Position numbers and translations under genes: made by a program | Assembly (NCBI GenBank): GCA_024682455.1 | Contig: JAIKZF010000079.1 | Span: forward strand, 1 to 34,029 | Direction: 5' to 3' | Origin: Ruminiclostridium sp. | GTDB taxonomy: Bacteria; Bacillota; Clostridia; Oscillospirales; Ruminococcaceae | DNA: 34,029 nucleotides | Notes under the pieces: generated by a model | Seen by the model: only the letters and a program-made list of their open reading frames with translations | Databases searched by the model: none | Told to the model about the DNA's origin: nothing | Shown here: in pieces, positions 24,591 to 32,435 of the stretch | Layout: each line of letters starts with the position of its first letter | Numbering within the stretch: position 1 is the stretch's first letter

Positions 24591-24619
24591 TCATATTGCC
24601 GTCTGTGTTCGCATATAAA
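24591..24619 (+). promoter_or_regulatory. Sigma-E-type sporulation promoter of spoIIID
   Basis: TCATATT (24591-24597) fits the sigma-E -35 consensus KMATATT at every position; after 14 bases CATATAAA (24612-24619) matches six of eight positions of the -10 consensus CATACAMT. In Bacillus subtilis spoIIID is transcribed by sigma-E in the mother cell, so position and sequence agree. Confidence 0.7.
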
Positions 24620-24654
24620 TTGGTCAGAACAAAATTTTCGGAGGAGGCGTATCC

Positions 24655-24945
24655 ATGTCACGGACAAAAAACACAGCGGCGTCTGTAAGCGGAACAAAAC
24701 AGGAAAGATGTGTAAGCCTCGCACAATACATAATCGACAACGGTTCGACGGTTAGAAATGCAGGAAAAGCGTTCGGAATAAGCAAAAGCACGGTACATCA
24801 GGATATCACGGCACGGCTCGCGCGGGTCAATCCCGAGCTGCACCGGCAGGTAAGGGAGGTGCTCGACCGCAACAAGGAGGAGCGGCATATCCGCGGAGGT
24901 ATGGCAACAAAGCGCAAATACCGCGAGCTTGCGGAGAAGGTATAA
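24655..24945 (+). CDS. spoIIID: Sporulation transcription factor SpoIIID
   Basis: DNA-binding regulator of mother-cell genes during endospore formation. The 96-residue protein has a helix-turn-helix at about 31-51 (STVRNAGKAFGISKSTVHQD) followed by the SpoIIID-specific ITARLARVNPELHRQVREVL and the basic HIRGGMATKRKYRE segment that binds next to the recognition helix. Bacillus SpoIIID is 93 residues with the same layout. GGAGGAGG lies seven bases before the ATG and a sigma-E-like promoter precedes it. It is a single-gene unit: divergent from citrate synthase and convergent with a NusG domain-II gene, whereas in many clostridia an mreB-like gene follows. Confidence 0.97.
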   Translation: MSRTKNTAASVSGTKQERCVSLAQYIIDNGSTVRNAGKAFGISKSTVHQDITARLARVNPELHRQVREVLDRNKEERHIRGGMATKRKYRELAEKV

Positions 24946-24949
24946 ACAA

Positions 24950-24976
24950 AGCCCCGTTCTCTTTCGGAACGGGGCT
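24950..24976 (-). terminator. Terminator hairpin between spoIIID and the transport operon
   Basis: A perfect 10-bp stem AGCCCCGTTC/GAACGGGGCT (24950-24959 with 24967-24976) has a 7-base loop. On the minus strand it is followed by TTGTTTATACC, so it best fits the end of the minus-strand transport operon; on the plus strand the following sequence is less T-rich but it may also stop spoIIID transcription. Confidence 0.75.
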
Positions 24977-24980
24977 GTAT

Positions 24981-25316
24981 CTATTTCAGCGTTATCTCCA
25001 GCTTGTTCGGCAGGCAGATTATCGGAAGAAGCTCCGACTTCAGCTCGCCGTGATCCACGCATATCTTGTCGGGACAGCTCGCTTCGATGACGCTTATCCC
25101 GCCGTTCAGGACGCGCACGGTATTGCTGCCGTATTCGCTGCTGACCACGAAGGTCTCGTCCTGCGCGTTGTCAAGGTCTATGACGCGTACCAGTCTGCCC
25201 TCCAGCCTTATCTCGGCAGTATGAGCCGCAGAGCTGCCGGAGAAGGCGATGAACGCGTATATCCCGGCCGCGGCGAGAAGTGCTGCTGCCACAGCGGCAA
25301 TGAGCTTTTTTCTCAT
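24981..25316 (-). CDS. Membrane-anchored NusG domain II protein
   Basis: The 111-residue protein has an N-terminal signal anchor (about 5-26) and an extracellular NusG_II-type domain: AEIRLEGRLVRVIDL (34-48), ISVIEASCPDKICVDHG (74-90) and PIICLPNKLEI (98-108). Cys81, Cys86 and Cys101 are the conserved cysteines of the family. Such stand-alone domains are common in clostridia, often beside membrane redox or transporter genes; I know no proven function. It is the last gene of the minus-strand run, 31 bases after the NhaC gene, and ends just before a terminator. Confidence 0.88.
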   Translation of the reverse strand: MRKKLIAAVAAALLAAAGIYAFIAFSGSSAAHTAEIRLEGRLVRVIDLDNAQDETFVVSSEYGSNTVRVLNGGISVIEASCPDKICVDHGELKSELLPIICLPNKLEITLK

Positions 25317-25347
25317 AGCGTGTCACGCGGTGCCGTTCCGGGAGAGG

Positions 25348-26979
25348 TCAGGCTTTCTTCTTTTTCGTGAGCGCCTTGACGGTAAAGAGCACAGCGAGCA
25401 TGAGGGCTGCCGAGATACCGAGCACCACGAATACATTCTGTATGAAACCGGAGATCAGATAGCCCACCGCGCAGACACCCGCGACTGTGAACGCATAGGG
25501 GAGCTGTGTCGAAACATGGTTCACGTGGTCGCACTGTGCGCCCGTGGAGGCCATTATCGTCGTATCCGATATAGGCGAGCAGTGGTCGCCGCATACGGCT
25601 CCCGCGAGGCAAGCGGAGATGCAGATTATTACCATTTCGGGAATTATGCCTGTCTCTGCCGTGCTTGCAAGATCGGCAGAGAATACTCCCGTAACTATCG
25701 GGATAAGGATACCGAAGGTGCCCCATGAGGTGCCGGTCGCGAAGGAAAGACCGATAGCGACGACAAAGAGTATGAGCGGCAGGAGTATCTGAACAGCCTG
25801 AGCGCTCTCCACAAGTCCGGAAACGTACGGCCCCGCCTCAAGCATCGAGGTCATTGTCTTGAGAGTCCACGCGAAGCAGAGTATCAGTATGGCGGGCACC
25901 ATCTGCTTGAAGCCCGCGACTATGGAATCCATGCAGCTTGTGAAGCTGAGCACGCGTCTTGCGATGAAGTAGATTATTACGATTATCAGAGCGCCGAGAG
26001 AGCCGAGCGCCAGACCGTAGGAAGCGTCACATTCGGAGAAAGCAGTTATCAGGTCAGCTCCGCCGAACAGTCCGCCGGTGTATACCATACCGAGTACGCA
26101 CATAAAGATAAGGATAAGAACGGGTAAGATAAGGTCGATTACCTTGCCCTTGGAATGTTCGGGCTTGTCGTCCGGAGGATAGGCGGTATTCTTCGTGGTG
26201 AAGATATCGCCGTTCACGGCGTTTGTCTCGTGCAGCTTCATAGGCCCGAAATCCGTATCGCTCAGCGCTATGAATATTACCATTATGATAGTGAGCAGAG
26301 CGTAGAGATTGTAGGGTATCGTGTCAACGAAGAGCTGTATGCCGTTCACGCCGTCGACAGTTCCCGCTACCGCAGCCGCCCAAGAGGAAATGGGCGCGAT
26401 TATGCAGATAGGCGCGGCTGTCGCGTCGATGAGATAAGCCAGCTTTGCGCGGGAGATCTTATGCTTGTCCGTAATGGGGCGCATTACCGAGCCGACGGTC
26501 AGGCAGTTGAAGTAATCGTCCACGAATATCAGCGCGCCCAGCAGGAAGGTCGCAATGCCTGCACCCTTGCGGGACTTGATATGTTCGGCTGCCCATTCGC
26601 CGTATGCGCGGCTTCCGCCCGCACGGTTCATCATTACGACGATAGTTCCGAGCACCACAAGGAACACGAGTATGCCGACATTGTAGCTGTCCGCTATGTT
26701 TGCGATCATGCCGTCTTTGACGACCGCGTTGAACATTCCCTCAAAGCCTGTGCCGGAGGAAGCGGCGAAAATGATGCCGCCCGTGAGTATTCCGATGAAC
26801 AGGGAGGAGTATACCTCCTTTGTTATCAGAGCCAGTCCGATCGCCACGACAGGAGGAAGCAGCGACCAGAGGGTACCGATCGCATTCGTTATCGGCGCGC
26901 TTATACAGCAGCAGATAATGAACACAACGACGATGAGCGCGAAGATTATCTTACTGAGATACTTTTTCATTGGGATCAT
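25348..26979 (-). CDS. NhaC family Na+/H+ antiporter or amino-acid transporter
   Basis: The 543-residue inner-membrane protein has about 11-12 hydrophobic segments and the family signatures ALIFVDDYFNCLTVGSVMRP and CGDHCSPISDTTIMASTGAQ. NhaC-like proteins exchange Na+ for H+, but some members carry amino acids such as lysine, methionine or tyrosine; the operon here, with an amino-acid ABC importer and an EamA exporter, makes an amino-acid role possible. The ATG at 26979 has AAAGGAG only three bases upstream and overlaps the EamA gene by 29 bases; ATG 26970 is an alternative start. No riboswitch or T-box precedes it, as it is internal to the operon. Confidence 0.9.
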   Translation of the reverse strand: MIPMKKYLSKIIFALIVVVFIICCCISAPITNAIGTLWSLLPPVVAIGLALITKEVYSSLFIGILTGGIIFAASSGTGFEGMFNAVVKDGMIANIADSYNVGILVFLVVLGTIVVMMNRAGGSRAYGEWAAEHIKSRKGAGIATFLLGALIFVDDYFNCLTVGSVMRPITDKHKISRAKLAYLIDATAAPICIIAPISSWAAAVAGTVDGVNGIQLFVDTIPYNLYALLTIIMVIFIALSDTDFGPMKLHETNAVNGDIFTTKNTAYPPDDKPEHSKGKVIDLILPVLILIFMCVLGMVYTGGLFGGADLITAFSECDASYGLALGSLGALIIVIIYFIARRVLSFTSCMDSIVAGFKQMVPAILILCFAWTLKTMTSMLEAGPYVSGLVESAQAVQILLPLILFVVAIGLSFATGTSWGTFGILIPIVTGVFSADLASTAETGIIPEMVIICISACLAGAVCGDHCSPISDTTIMASTGAQCDHVNHVSTQLPYAFTVAGVCAVGYLISGFIQNVFVVLGISAALMLAVLFTVKALTKKKKA

Positions 26980-27892
26980 TCGCTCCTTTGTTTGTTTTTT
27001 TCCGGAAAGTAATATTTATCTGCGCGGCTATTACCGCGATAAATACCAAAACGCACCCCGAGAGCTCCTTCACGCTGAGGTTCTCGTTCAGCAGCAGCCA
27101 GCCGGAGAGCGCCGCGAATACCGATTCAAGGCTCATCAGCAGGGTAGCTGCGGTAGGCTCGGTATAGCGCTGTCCGATTATCTGGAGTGTGTACGCCGCT
27201 CCGCAGGACATAACGCCTCCGTAGAGTATCGGCAGCCATGCCGCGGATATTTCTTTGACTGACGGCTTCTCGAAAACGAACATACATATCAGCATTATCG
27301 TTCCTGCGGTGAAGAACTGTATACAGGACATAAGCGGTCCGTTGACGTTTTTCGCGTTGAAGCGGTCTATCACCATGATGTGCGCCGCGAAGAAGAACGC
27401 GCACGCCAGCACCAGCAGATCTCCGACGGAAACGCTGAAGCCCTCGTTGATACAAAGCAGGTAAAACCCTGCGACCGCGATAAAGCAGCAGACCCACGCT
27501 TTCAGCGAGGTCCTGCGGTACAGTATGAAGCCGTATATCGGCACGATGATGATGTACAGCGCGGTTATAAATCCGGCTTTTCCGGCGGTCGTGTACTTTA
27601 TGCCGTATTGCTGGAGCATCCCAGCGACCGTGAATATAAGACCGCATATAACGCCGCCCGTAACGGTCGTTTTCAGCGGGGCGTTTTCCCGCTTTTCGCC
27701 GGGCTTGTCCGGCAGCAGCCGCAGGAGCGCTATCACCGGTATCAGCACGAAGCCGCCCAACAGCGTCCGGCAGGCGTTATATGTGAACGGTCCCACATAG
27801 TTCATGCCGTCGCTCTGCGCGACGAACGCAAGTCCCCAGATCGCAGCTGTCATCAGCAGCATTATATTGCCGCGGAGCCTGTGCCGCTTCAT
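26951..27892 (-). CDS. EamA/DMT family transporter
   Basis: The 313-residue membrane protein has ten predicted membrane segments in two homologous halves, beginning LLMTAAIWGLAFVAQSDGMN with the conserved WG near the first segment and ending with AALSGWLLLNENLSVKELSG, the usual EamA repeat end. Family members export amino acids and other metabolites. Its start codon overlaps the stop of the upstream ABC ATPase gene (TAATG), so production is tied to that importer. Pairing of an importer with an exporter suggests overflow control of an amino acid, which is inference only. Confidence 0.9.
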   Translation of the reverse strand: MKRHRLRGNIMLLMTAAIWGLAFVAQSDGMNYVGPFTYNACRTLLGGFVLIPVIALLRLLPDKPGEKRENAPLKTTVTGGVICGLIFTVAGMLQQYGIKYTTAGKAGFITALYIIIVPIYGFILYRRTSLKAWVCCFIAVAGFYLLCINEGFSVSVGDLLVLACAFFFAAHIMVIDRFNAKNVNGPLMSCIQFFTAGTIMLICMFVFEKPSVKEISAAWLPILYGGVMSCGAAYTLQIIGQRYTEPTAATLLMSLESVFAALSGWLLLNENLSVKELSGCVLVFIAVIAAQINITFRKKTNKGANDPNEKVSQ

Positions 27893-28617
27893 TACAGCAC
27901 CTTTGACAGGAATTCCCTGAGTCTCGGGCTCTTCGGATTTGCGAAAAACTCCGTCGGATCGTTCTCTTCCATAATGACCCCGTCCTCCATGAACAGGATC
28001 CTTGACGCGACCTCTCTCGCGAAGCCCATTTCATGAGTAACCACGATCATAGTCATTCCTTCGGAGGCGAGCTGCTTCATAAGCTCCAGCACCTCGCCGA
28101 CCATCTCGGGGTCGAGTGCAGAGGTAGGCTCGTCGAAGAGCATCACGTCCGGGTTCATGACGAGAGCCCTTGCTATCGCGATACGCTGCTTCTGGCCGCC
28201 CGAGAGCATATTCGGGTAGCTGTCCGCCTTATCGTAGAGCCCCACCTTGCGCAGGAGCTCCTCCGCTTTGGCGTTCGCCTCGTCCTTGGTCATGACCTTA
28301 AGCTTCACGGGAGCGAGCGTCAGGTTGCCGCGAATGGTCAGATGCGGGAACAGGTGAAAGTGCTGGAATACCATACCCATTTTTTCGCGCACCTTGTGCA
28401 GCTGCTTGTCCGAAGCCGTGGTAAGGTCGGTGCCCTCAAATATTATCGAGCCCGAGGTGGGCTTTTCGAGCCGGTTGAGACAGCGAAGGAATGTGCTCTT
28501 TCCCGAGCCCGAGGGTCCTATCACAACTACCTTTTCGTTTTTTTCTATTCTGGTGTCGATTCCCCTGAGTATCTCAAGGTCACCGAAGCTTTTTTTCAGT
28601 CCCTTAACCTCGATCAC
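27892..28617 (-). CDS. Polar amino-acid ABC transporter ATPase
   Basis: The 241-residue cytosolic subunit powers import with the permease and lipoprotein encoded upstream. Walker A is GPSGSGKST (34-42), the Q-loop is in [12 protein letters not shown], the signature is [15 protein letters not shown], Walker B is [15 protein letters not shown], followed by the switch histidine in VTHEMGFA. This is the GlnQ/HisP-type PAAT group. The gene overlaps the permease gene by 14 bases and the EamA gene by one. Substrate is not readable. Confidence 0.96.
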   Translation of the reverse strand: MIEVKGLKKSFGDLEILRGIDTRIEKNEKVVVIGPSGSGKSTFLRCLNRLEKPTSGSIIFEGTDLTTASDKQLHKVREKMGMVFQHFHLFPHLTIRGNLTLAPVKLKVMTKDEANAKAEELLRKVGLYDKADSYPNMLSGGQKQRIAIARALVMNPDVMLFDEPTSALDPEMVGEVLELMKQLASEGMTMIVVTHEMGFAREVASRILFMEDGVIMEENDPTEFFANPKSPRLREFLSKVL

Positions 28618-29296
28618 TCTTCTTGAGCCTCCTTTCGAGCTTTCCGACCAGAGCGCTGAGTCCGACGACGATGATAAGGTAGATGAGCGCTACGGCGATA
28701 AGCGGCAGGAACGCCTCATAAGTGACGCTGCGGATAATGTCTCCGCCCTTGGTGAGGTCTTCGAGCGCGATATATCCGGCAACCGAGGTCTCCTTCAGGA
28801 GAACTATGCATTCGTTTGCGAGAGCGGGAAGGATATTCTTGAACGCCTGGGGCAGGATTATGTAGAGCATGGTCTTGGGGTAGTTGAGACCGAGGCTCGC
28901 GCCCGCCTCGAACTGTCCGCCGTCCACCGACATTATGCCCGAACGTACGATCTCCGCTACATAAGCTCCCGAGTTTATGCCGAACGCGAGTATGCCGACA
29001 AGAGTCTTGTCTATCCTTACCGACGCGAAGATGACATAGTAAATAATGAGGAGCTGCACCATTACGGGCGTCCCTCTTATCACAGTCAGATATATTTTGG
29101 ATATGAAGTTTAGAATCCTGAGCTTGCCCGTCTTGTCGTGGGTAGCGCGGACTATCGCTACCAGAAAACCGATAACCATTCCCAGCATGACCGCGAAAAC
29201 AGTTATGATGAGCGTGGTTTTCAGTCCGTTGACGAGGTACATATACCTGTTGTCGTAAATAAAGGTATCGTACAGCTTCTGTACAAATTCGTCCAA
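28604..29296 (-). CDS. Polar amino-acid ABC transporter permease
   Basis: The 230-residue integral membrane subunit has about five membrane segments and the EAA-type loop [20 protein letters not shown] followed by [16 protein letters not shown], the coupling helix for the ATPase. The start is TTG at 29296, preceded by AGGGGGA eight bases away. The gene is separated from the binding-protein gene by 239 bases holding a stem-loop and two direct repeats. Confidence 0.94.
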   Translation of the reverse strand: MDEFVQKLYDTFIYDNRYMYLVNGLKTTLIITVFAVMLGMVIGFLVAIVRATHDKTGKLRILNFISKIYLTVIRGTPVMVQLLIIYYVIFASVRIDKTLVGILAFGINSGAYVAEIVRSGIMSVDGGQFEAGASLGLNYPKTMLYIILPQAFKNILPALANECIVLLKETSVAGYIALEDLTKGGDIIRSVTYEAFLPLIAVALIYLIIVVGLSALVGKLERRLKKSDRG

Positions 29297-29329
29297 GGGT
29301 ATGTCCCCCTATTTTAAGCAAATAATGAC

Positions 29330-29377
29330 CATTGTCCGCGGCCTGAGCGAATAACGAGGCTTAAGCCGCGGGCAATG
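29330..29377 (-). promoter_or_regulatory. Intercistronic stem-loop between binding protein and permease
   Basis: A 13-bp stem (CATTGTCCGCGGC with GCCGCGGGCAATG, 29330-29342 and 29365-29377, one G-T pair) carries an inner GCCT/AGGC pair. Such stem-loops often stabilise or separate a highly expressed binding-protein message from its permease; that role is inferred. No T-run follows on the minus strand, so full termination is unlikely. Confidence 0.55.
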
Positions 29378-29394
29378 TTTAATTACGTCTGCTG

Positions 29395-29525
29395 CACTAA
29401 AGTCACAGACGGATCGGGAGCGGCAGCCTGACGTAGAATCAGGAGTTATGTGTAAACTCTGAACTGCGTGGCAGATGACCCGAACACTACACTAAAGTAA
29501 CATACGGATTGGGAGCGGCAGCTTG
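29395..29525. repeat. Two 36-base direct repeats, 95-base period
   Basis: CACTAAAGTCACAGACGGAT.. (29395-29430) and CACTAAAGTAACATACGGAT.. (29490-29525) agree at 32 of 36 positions by eye, both continuing GGGAGCGGCAGC. They lie between the stop of the binding-protein gene and its permease. No coding function is visible. Confidence 0.7.
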
Positions 29526-29535
29526 CCGCCTGCCG

Positions 29536-30321
29536 CTACTTGGCTCTTACAACGATAGCCTGCATCGAGGTGGCATAGCCGTCGGTGAAGTTGACGTTTT
29601 TGAGTCTGTCCTCGGTAACGGACATACCCGCTACGCCTACGTCGGCCTTGCCGGAGGTAACGGCTGTGATTATGGAGTCGAATTCCATATTCTCGATAAC
29701 GAGCTCCATGCCGAGCTTGTCGCAGATAGCTTTCATCATATCAACGTCTATGCCGACTATATCGTTGTTCTCCATGCTCTCATAGGGCGGGAACTCGGCG
29801 TTGGTAGCCATAGTGAGCGTGCCTGTTCTTGTTATGGAGCTGTCGGGAACATAGGGTGCGTGATCGGCGTCGTCGCCTATCCAGTGCGAGATTATGCCGG
29901 AGAGAGTGCCGTCCGCCTTGATAGCTGCAAGAGCTTCGTTCAGCTTCTTGCCCAGCTCGTCGTCGCCTATCCTGTATGCTATGGAATATTCCTCGTTGTC
30001 GAAGGGCTCGTCGAGTATCTTAAGGTCGGAGTTCTTGCTCACGAACGCCTTTGCGGTCTCCATATCTATAATGACAGCGTCGTTTTTCGCCTGCTTGAGT
30101 GCTTGAATAGCGTCCGCGCCCTTGTTGTAGCCCTCGACCTTTGCGTCCTCGATATCGCCGGCGAGTATATAGCCGGTCGTACCGAGCTGTGTACCGATGA
30201 CCTTGCCCTTGAGGTCGTCAACGCTGTTTACTGTATTCGCGGGAACGCTGCTTCCTCCGCACGCAGACACGCTTAATACCGCAGCGGCGAGAAGTGCCGC
30301 CAGAAAACCTGTTTTTTTCAT
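29536..30321 (-). CDS. Circularly permuted amino-acid-binding lipoprotein (ABC importer)
   Basis: Extracellular solute receptor for the permease and ATPase downstream. The start is ATG 30321 (MKKTGFLAAL), a lipoprotein signal with lipobox VSAC and Cys21; the longer upstream frame is rejected. In usual family 3 binding proteins lobe 1 comes first. Here the mature chain starts with lobe 2: SVDDLKGKVIGTQLGTTG (33-50), DAVIIDMETAKAFV, YSIAYRIGDDELGKKLNEAL and ISHWIG (144-149). A linker (150-166) leads to lobe 1: GTLTMATNAEFPPYE (167-181), GIDVDMMKAICDKLG and VGVAGMSVTEDRLKNVNFTD (228-247), with the ligand-binding Arg239, ending IVVRAK exactly where lobe 2 would normally begin. Every element is present once, in swapped order. 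The divergent neighbour at 30683 has the normal order. Substrate is probably a polar amino acid. Confidence 0.93.
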   Translation of the reverse strand: MKKTGFLAALLAAAVLSVSACGGSSVPANTVNSVDDLKGKVIGTQLGTTGYILAGDIEDAKVEGYNKGADAIQALKQAKNDAVIIDMETAKAFVSKNSDLKILDEPFDNEEYSIAYRIGDDELGKKLNEALAAIKADGTLSGIISHWIGDDADHAPYVPDSSITRTGTLTMATNAEFPPYESMENNDIVGIDVDMMKAICDKLGMELVIENMEFDSIITAVTSGKADVGVAGMSVTEDRLKNVNFTDGYATSMQAIVVRAK

Positions 30322-30423
30322 GACTTTTGTTCCTTTCTTTTCTCCTTTTTCGGGGTCTTGTTCGCGTGGATATATATGGGCCTCGCCTGATGATCGGACG
30401 AGTCCTGTATCAAATACGAAAAC

Positions 30424-30452
30424 ATTATAACTCAAATCGCGCAAAAATGCAA
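30424..30452 (-). promoter_or_regulatory. Sigma-A promoter of the permuted binding-protein operon
   Basis: On the minus strand TTGCAT (30452-30447), a 17-base spacer and TATAAT (30429-30424) form a good promoter. It gives a leader of roughly 95 bases before ATG 30321, which contains a weak stem (CTCGTCC with GGCGAG) and AAAGGAAC as ribosome binding site. Confidence 0.75.
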
Positions 30453-30613
30453 TAGAATATCCGAAATTCTTATTGTACAATAATAAGATATTTATATCCG
30501 GGTTTTATAGCACATTTACCTATCATCACGGTAAACCGCTATAAAACATCACCAAAATAGGGACATAAACTTCGTATAATTTGTGTCTCCCTCCAAAAAT
30601 CCTTCATACGCTC

Positions 30614-30642
30614 TTTACAAAAAACAAGTTATATGTTATATT
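30614..30642 (+). promoter_or_regulatory. Sigma-A promoter of the second binding-protein gene
   Basis: TTTACA (30614-30619), a 17-base spacer and TATATT (30637-30642) lead to the gene at 30683, with AAAGAAAGGAACC as ribosome binding site. Another TATAAT at about 30575 has no matching -35 box. Confidence 0.7.
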
Positions 30643-30682
30643 ATTATGGCTGAAAAAGTAAAAAGAAAGGAACCGAAAAGTT

Positions 30683-31525
30683 ATGAAAAGATCGATAATA
30701 AGCAGAATAGCAGCCGGTTTAGCGGCGCTTGCGATAATGACTGCGGCGGGCTGCGGGAACGGCGGCGCCCAGACCACGACCGCGGCGAACACCGACGCGG
30801 CGCAGTCTGACACCTCTTTGCAGAAGGTGCTCGACGCAAAGCAGCTCGTACTCGGGCTCGACGCGAGCTTCCCGCCCATGGGCTTCACGAACGAGGCTAA
30901 CGAGATCGTGGGCTTCGATATCGACGTTGCTCAGGCGGTATGCGATAAAATGGGCATCGCCCTTGTAAAGCAGCCTATCGTGTGGGACAACAAGGAGGAG
31001 GACCTCAATGTCGGCAAGATCGACTGCATCTGGAACGGTATGTCCGTCAACGACGCGCGCCGTCAGACGATGAACCTGTCCGATCCGTACATGAACAACG
31101 AGATGATATTCGTGGTTCCGAAGGACAGCGGCATAAAGACTATGGACGACCTTAAGGGCAGGACCGTCGGCGTTCAGTCGGGCTCGTCCGCGGAGGAGAT
31201 ACTTGTGGCTTCCGAGATCTACAAGGACATCAAGGTAACGGCTCTTGAGGATAATGTAACGCTCCTCAGCCAGATGGAGCTCGGCTTCTCCGATTCCGTG
31301 TTCCTCGATTCCATAGTCGCGAACTACTTCATCACCGAGAACAACAAGGATTACGTGATACTTCCCGGCAACCTTGAAGCCGAGGAATACGCGATAGGTT
31401 TCAGAAAGAACGATCAGGCGCTCCGTGACGAGGTCCAGAAGGTGCTCAGCGAGCTTAAGGCAGAGGGCAAGCTTGCGGAGATATCCAAAAAGTGGTTCGG
31501 AAGCGACGTCACTACGGTAAAATAA
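30683..31525 (+). CDS. Amino-acid-binding lipoprotein, conventional order
   Basis: The 280-residue lipoprotein has a signal peptide ending AAGC (lipobox Cys at 24) and a Thr/Ala-rich linker. Lobe 1 comes first: LVLGLDASFPPMGFTNEANE, VGFDIDVAQAVCDKMG and NGMSVNDARRQTMNLSDPY with the ligand-binding Arg. Lobe 2 follows with TMDDLKGRTVGVQSGSSAEE, and the chain ends LSELKAEGKLAEISKKWFGS. This is the usual solute-binding protein family 3 layout for polar amino acids. It is followed by a strong terminator, and the permease and ATPase genes have their own promoter, so the receptor can be made in excess. Confidence 0.95.
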   Translation: MKRSIISRIAAGLAALAIMTAAGCGNGGAQTTTAANTDAAQSDTSLQKVLDAKQLVLGLDASFPPMGFTNEANEIVGFDIDVAQAVCDKMGIALVKQPIVWDNKEEDLNVGKIDCIWNGMSVNDARRQTMNLSDPYMNNEMIFVVPKDSGIKTMDDLKGRTVGVQSGSSAEEILVASEIYKDIKVTALEDNVTLLSQMELGFSDSVFLDSIVANYFITENNKDYVILPGNLEAEEYAIGFRKNDQALRDEVQKVLSELKAEGKLAEISKKWFGSDVTTVK

Positions 31526-31534
31526 GTCGGCACG

Positions 31535-31569
31535 ACAGTCGCGGCAGCAGCCGCGGCTGTTTTTATTTT
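31535..31569 (+). terminator. Terminator after the second binding-protein gene
   Basis: An 11-bp stem with one wobble pair (ACAGTCGCGGC, 31535-31545, with GCCGCGGCTGT, 31550-31560), a 4-base loop and the T-rich tail TTTTTATTTT. A second hairpin (31573-31581 with 31588-31596) follows and may back it up. Confidence 0.85.
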
Positions 31570-31616
31570 GCCGCCTGTCCGGAACTGCGGACGGGCAGAG
31601 AATTTGTTTTTTGCTA

Positions 31617-31645
31617 TTGAATTTGAAGAGCATTTATGGTATAAT
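31617..31645 (+). promoter_or_regulatory. Sigma-A promoter of the permease-ATPase pair
   Basis: TTGAAT (31617-31622), a 17-base spacer and TATAAT (31640-31645) precede the permease gene at 31718. The leader contains an imperfect inverted repeat (CCGCGTTATCG with CGATAGCGG). Confidence 0.72.
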
Positions 31646-31717
31646 AAAAAATATAGTGCGATTTACCGCGTTATCGTGTTTTCGCGATAGCGGGAAGAAC
31701 AAGGAGAGAATAAACGG

Positions 31718-32422
31718 ATGACAGGAGAACAGATGTCGTCGCTGTTCGGGCTGATGCTTGAATATACGATCCCGACGCTCAAAATATTCGCTTTCACGCT
31801 GCTGTACTCCATTCCGCTGGGAATGGTCGTGGCTTTGCTGAAAATGTGCAGATTCAAGCCGATATCGTGGCTCACGAATATCTACATACTGATAATGCGC
31901 GGAACTCCGCTGCTGCTCCAGCTTATCGTGGCGCAGTATTCCGTGCCGTACATCGTGCGCAGCGAGCTGTGTCCCGCCTTTCTGAAGGCTCTTCTTGAAA
32001 ATGTGGACATCAGGAGCGAGGACTACACCTTCAACATGATGCTGTTCGCGTTCGTGCTGAACTACGCGGCGTACTTCGCGGAGATATTCCGCGGAGGCAT
32101 AGAGTCGATACCGAAGGGTCAGTATGAGGCTGCGGGAGCTCTGGGCTTCGGGAAGCTGCAGACATTCTTCCGTATAATACTTCCGCAGGTCATAAAGCGC
32201 GTCGTCCCCGCGAGCTCGAACGAGATAATCACACTGGTCAAGGATACGTCGCTCGCCTCCGCGATACCGTATATGGAGATCATGTACATAGCGAAGAAGC
32301 AGGTGCCGCTGTACGCGTCGCTCATGCCGCTGTTCATGGCGGGAGTGTTCTACTTCGCGTTTGCTACCGTGCTGACGGTGATATTCTCGTATGTCGAGAA
32401 GAAGCTCGATTATTACAGATAA
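31718..32422 (+). CDS. Polar amino-acid ABC transporter permease
   Basis: The 234-residue membrane protein has about five membrane segments and the EAA-type loop GIESIPKGQYEAAGALGFGK followed by IILPQVIKRVVPASSNE. It works with the binding protein encoded upstream and the ATPase downstream. AAGGAGAG precedes the ATG. An inserted stretch near 75-95 (CPAFLKALLENVDIRSEDY) makes it slightly longer than the other permease in this window. Confidence 0.94.
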   Translation: MTGEQMSSLFGLMLEYTIPTLKIFAFTLLYSIPLGMVVALLKMCRFKPISWLTNIYILIMRGTPLLLQLIVAQYSVPYIVRSELCPAFLKALLENVDIRSEDYTFNMMLFAFVLNYAAYFAEIFRGGIESIPKGQYEAAGALGFGKLQTFFRIILPQVIKRVVPASSNEIITLVKDTSLASAIPYMEIMYIAKKQVPLYASLMPLFMAGVFYFAFATVLTVIFSYVEKKLDYYR

Positions 32423-32435
32423 GGAGGAACGCCGC

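Noticed and set aside
23040-24654. Citrate synthase as a frameshifted or split gene
   Set aside because: The frame runs uninterrupted for 464 codons with all active-site motifs; the upstream sequence is an ordinary promoter region.
30322-30423. Riboswitch in the leader of the permuted binding-protein operon
   Set aside because: Only one weak stem is visible; no match to lysine, glycine, guanidine, SAM or other aptamers that I know, and no terminator-antiterminator pair.
30322-30480. Longer N-terminus for the permuted binding protein (53 extra residues)
   Set aside because: The extension has no hydrophobic character and would bury the lipoprotein signal; it also crosses the predicted promoter at 30424-30452.
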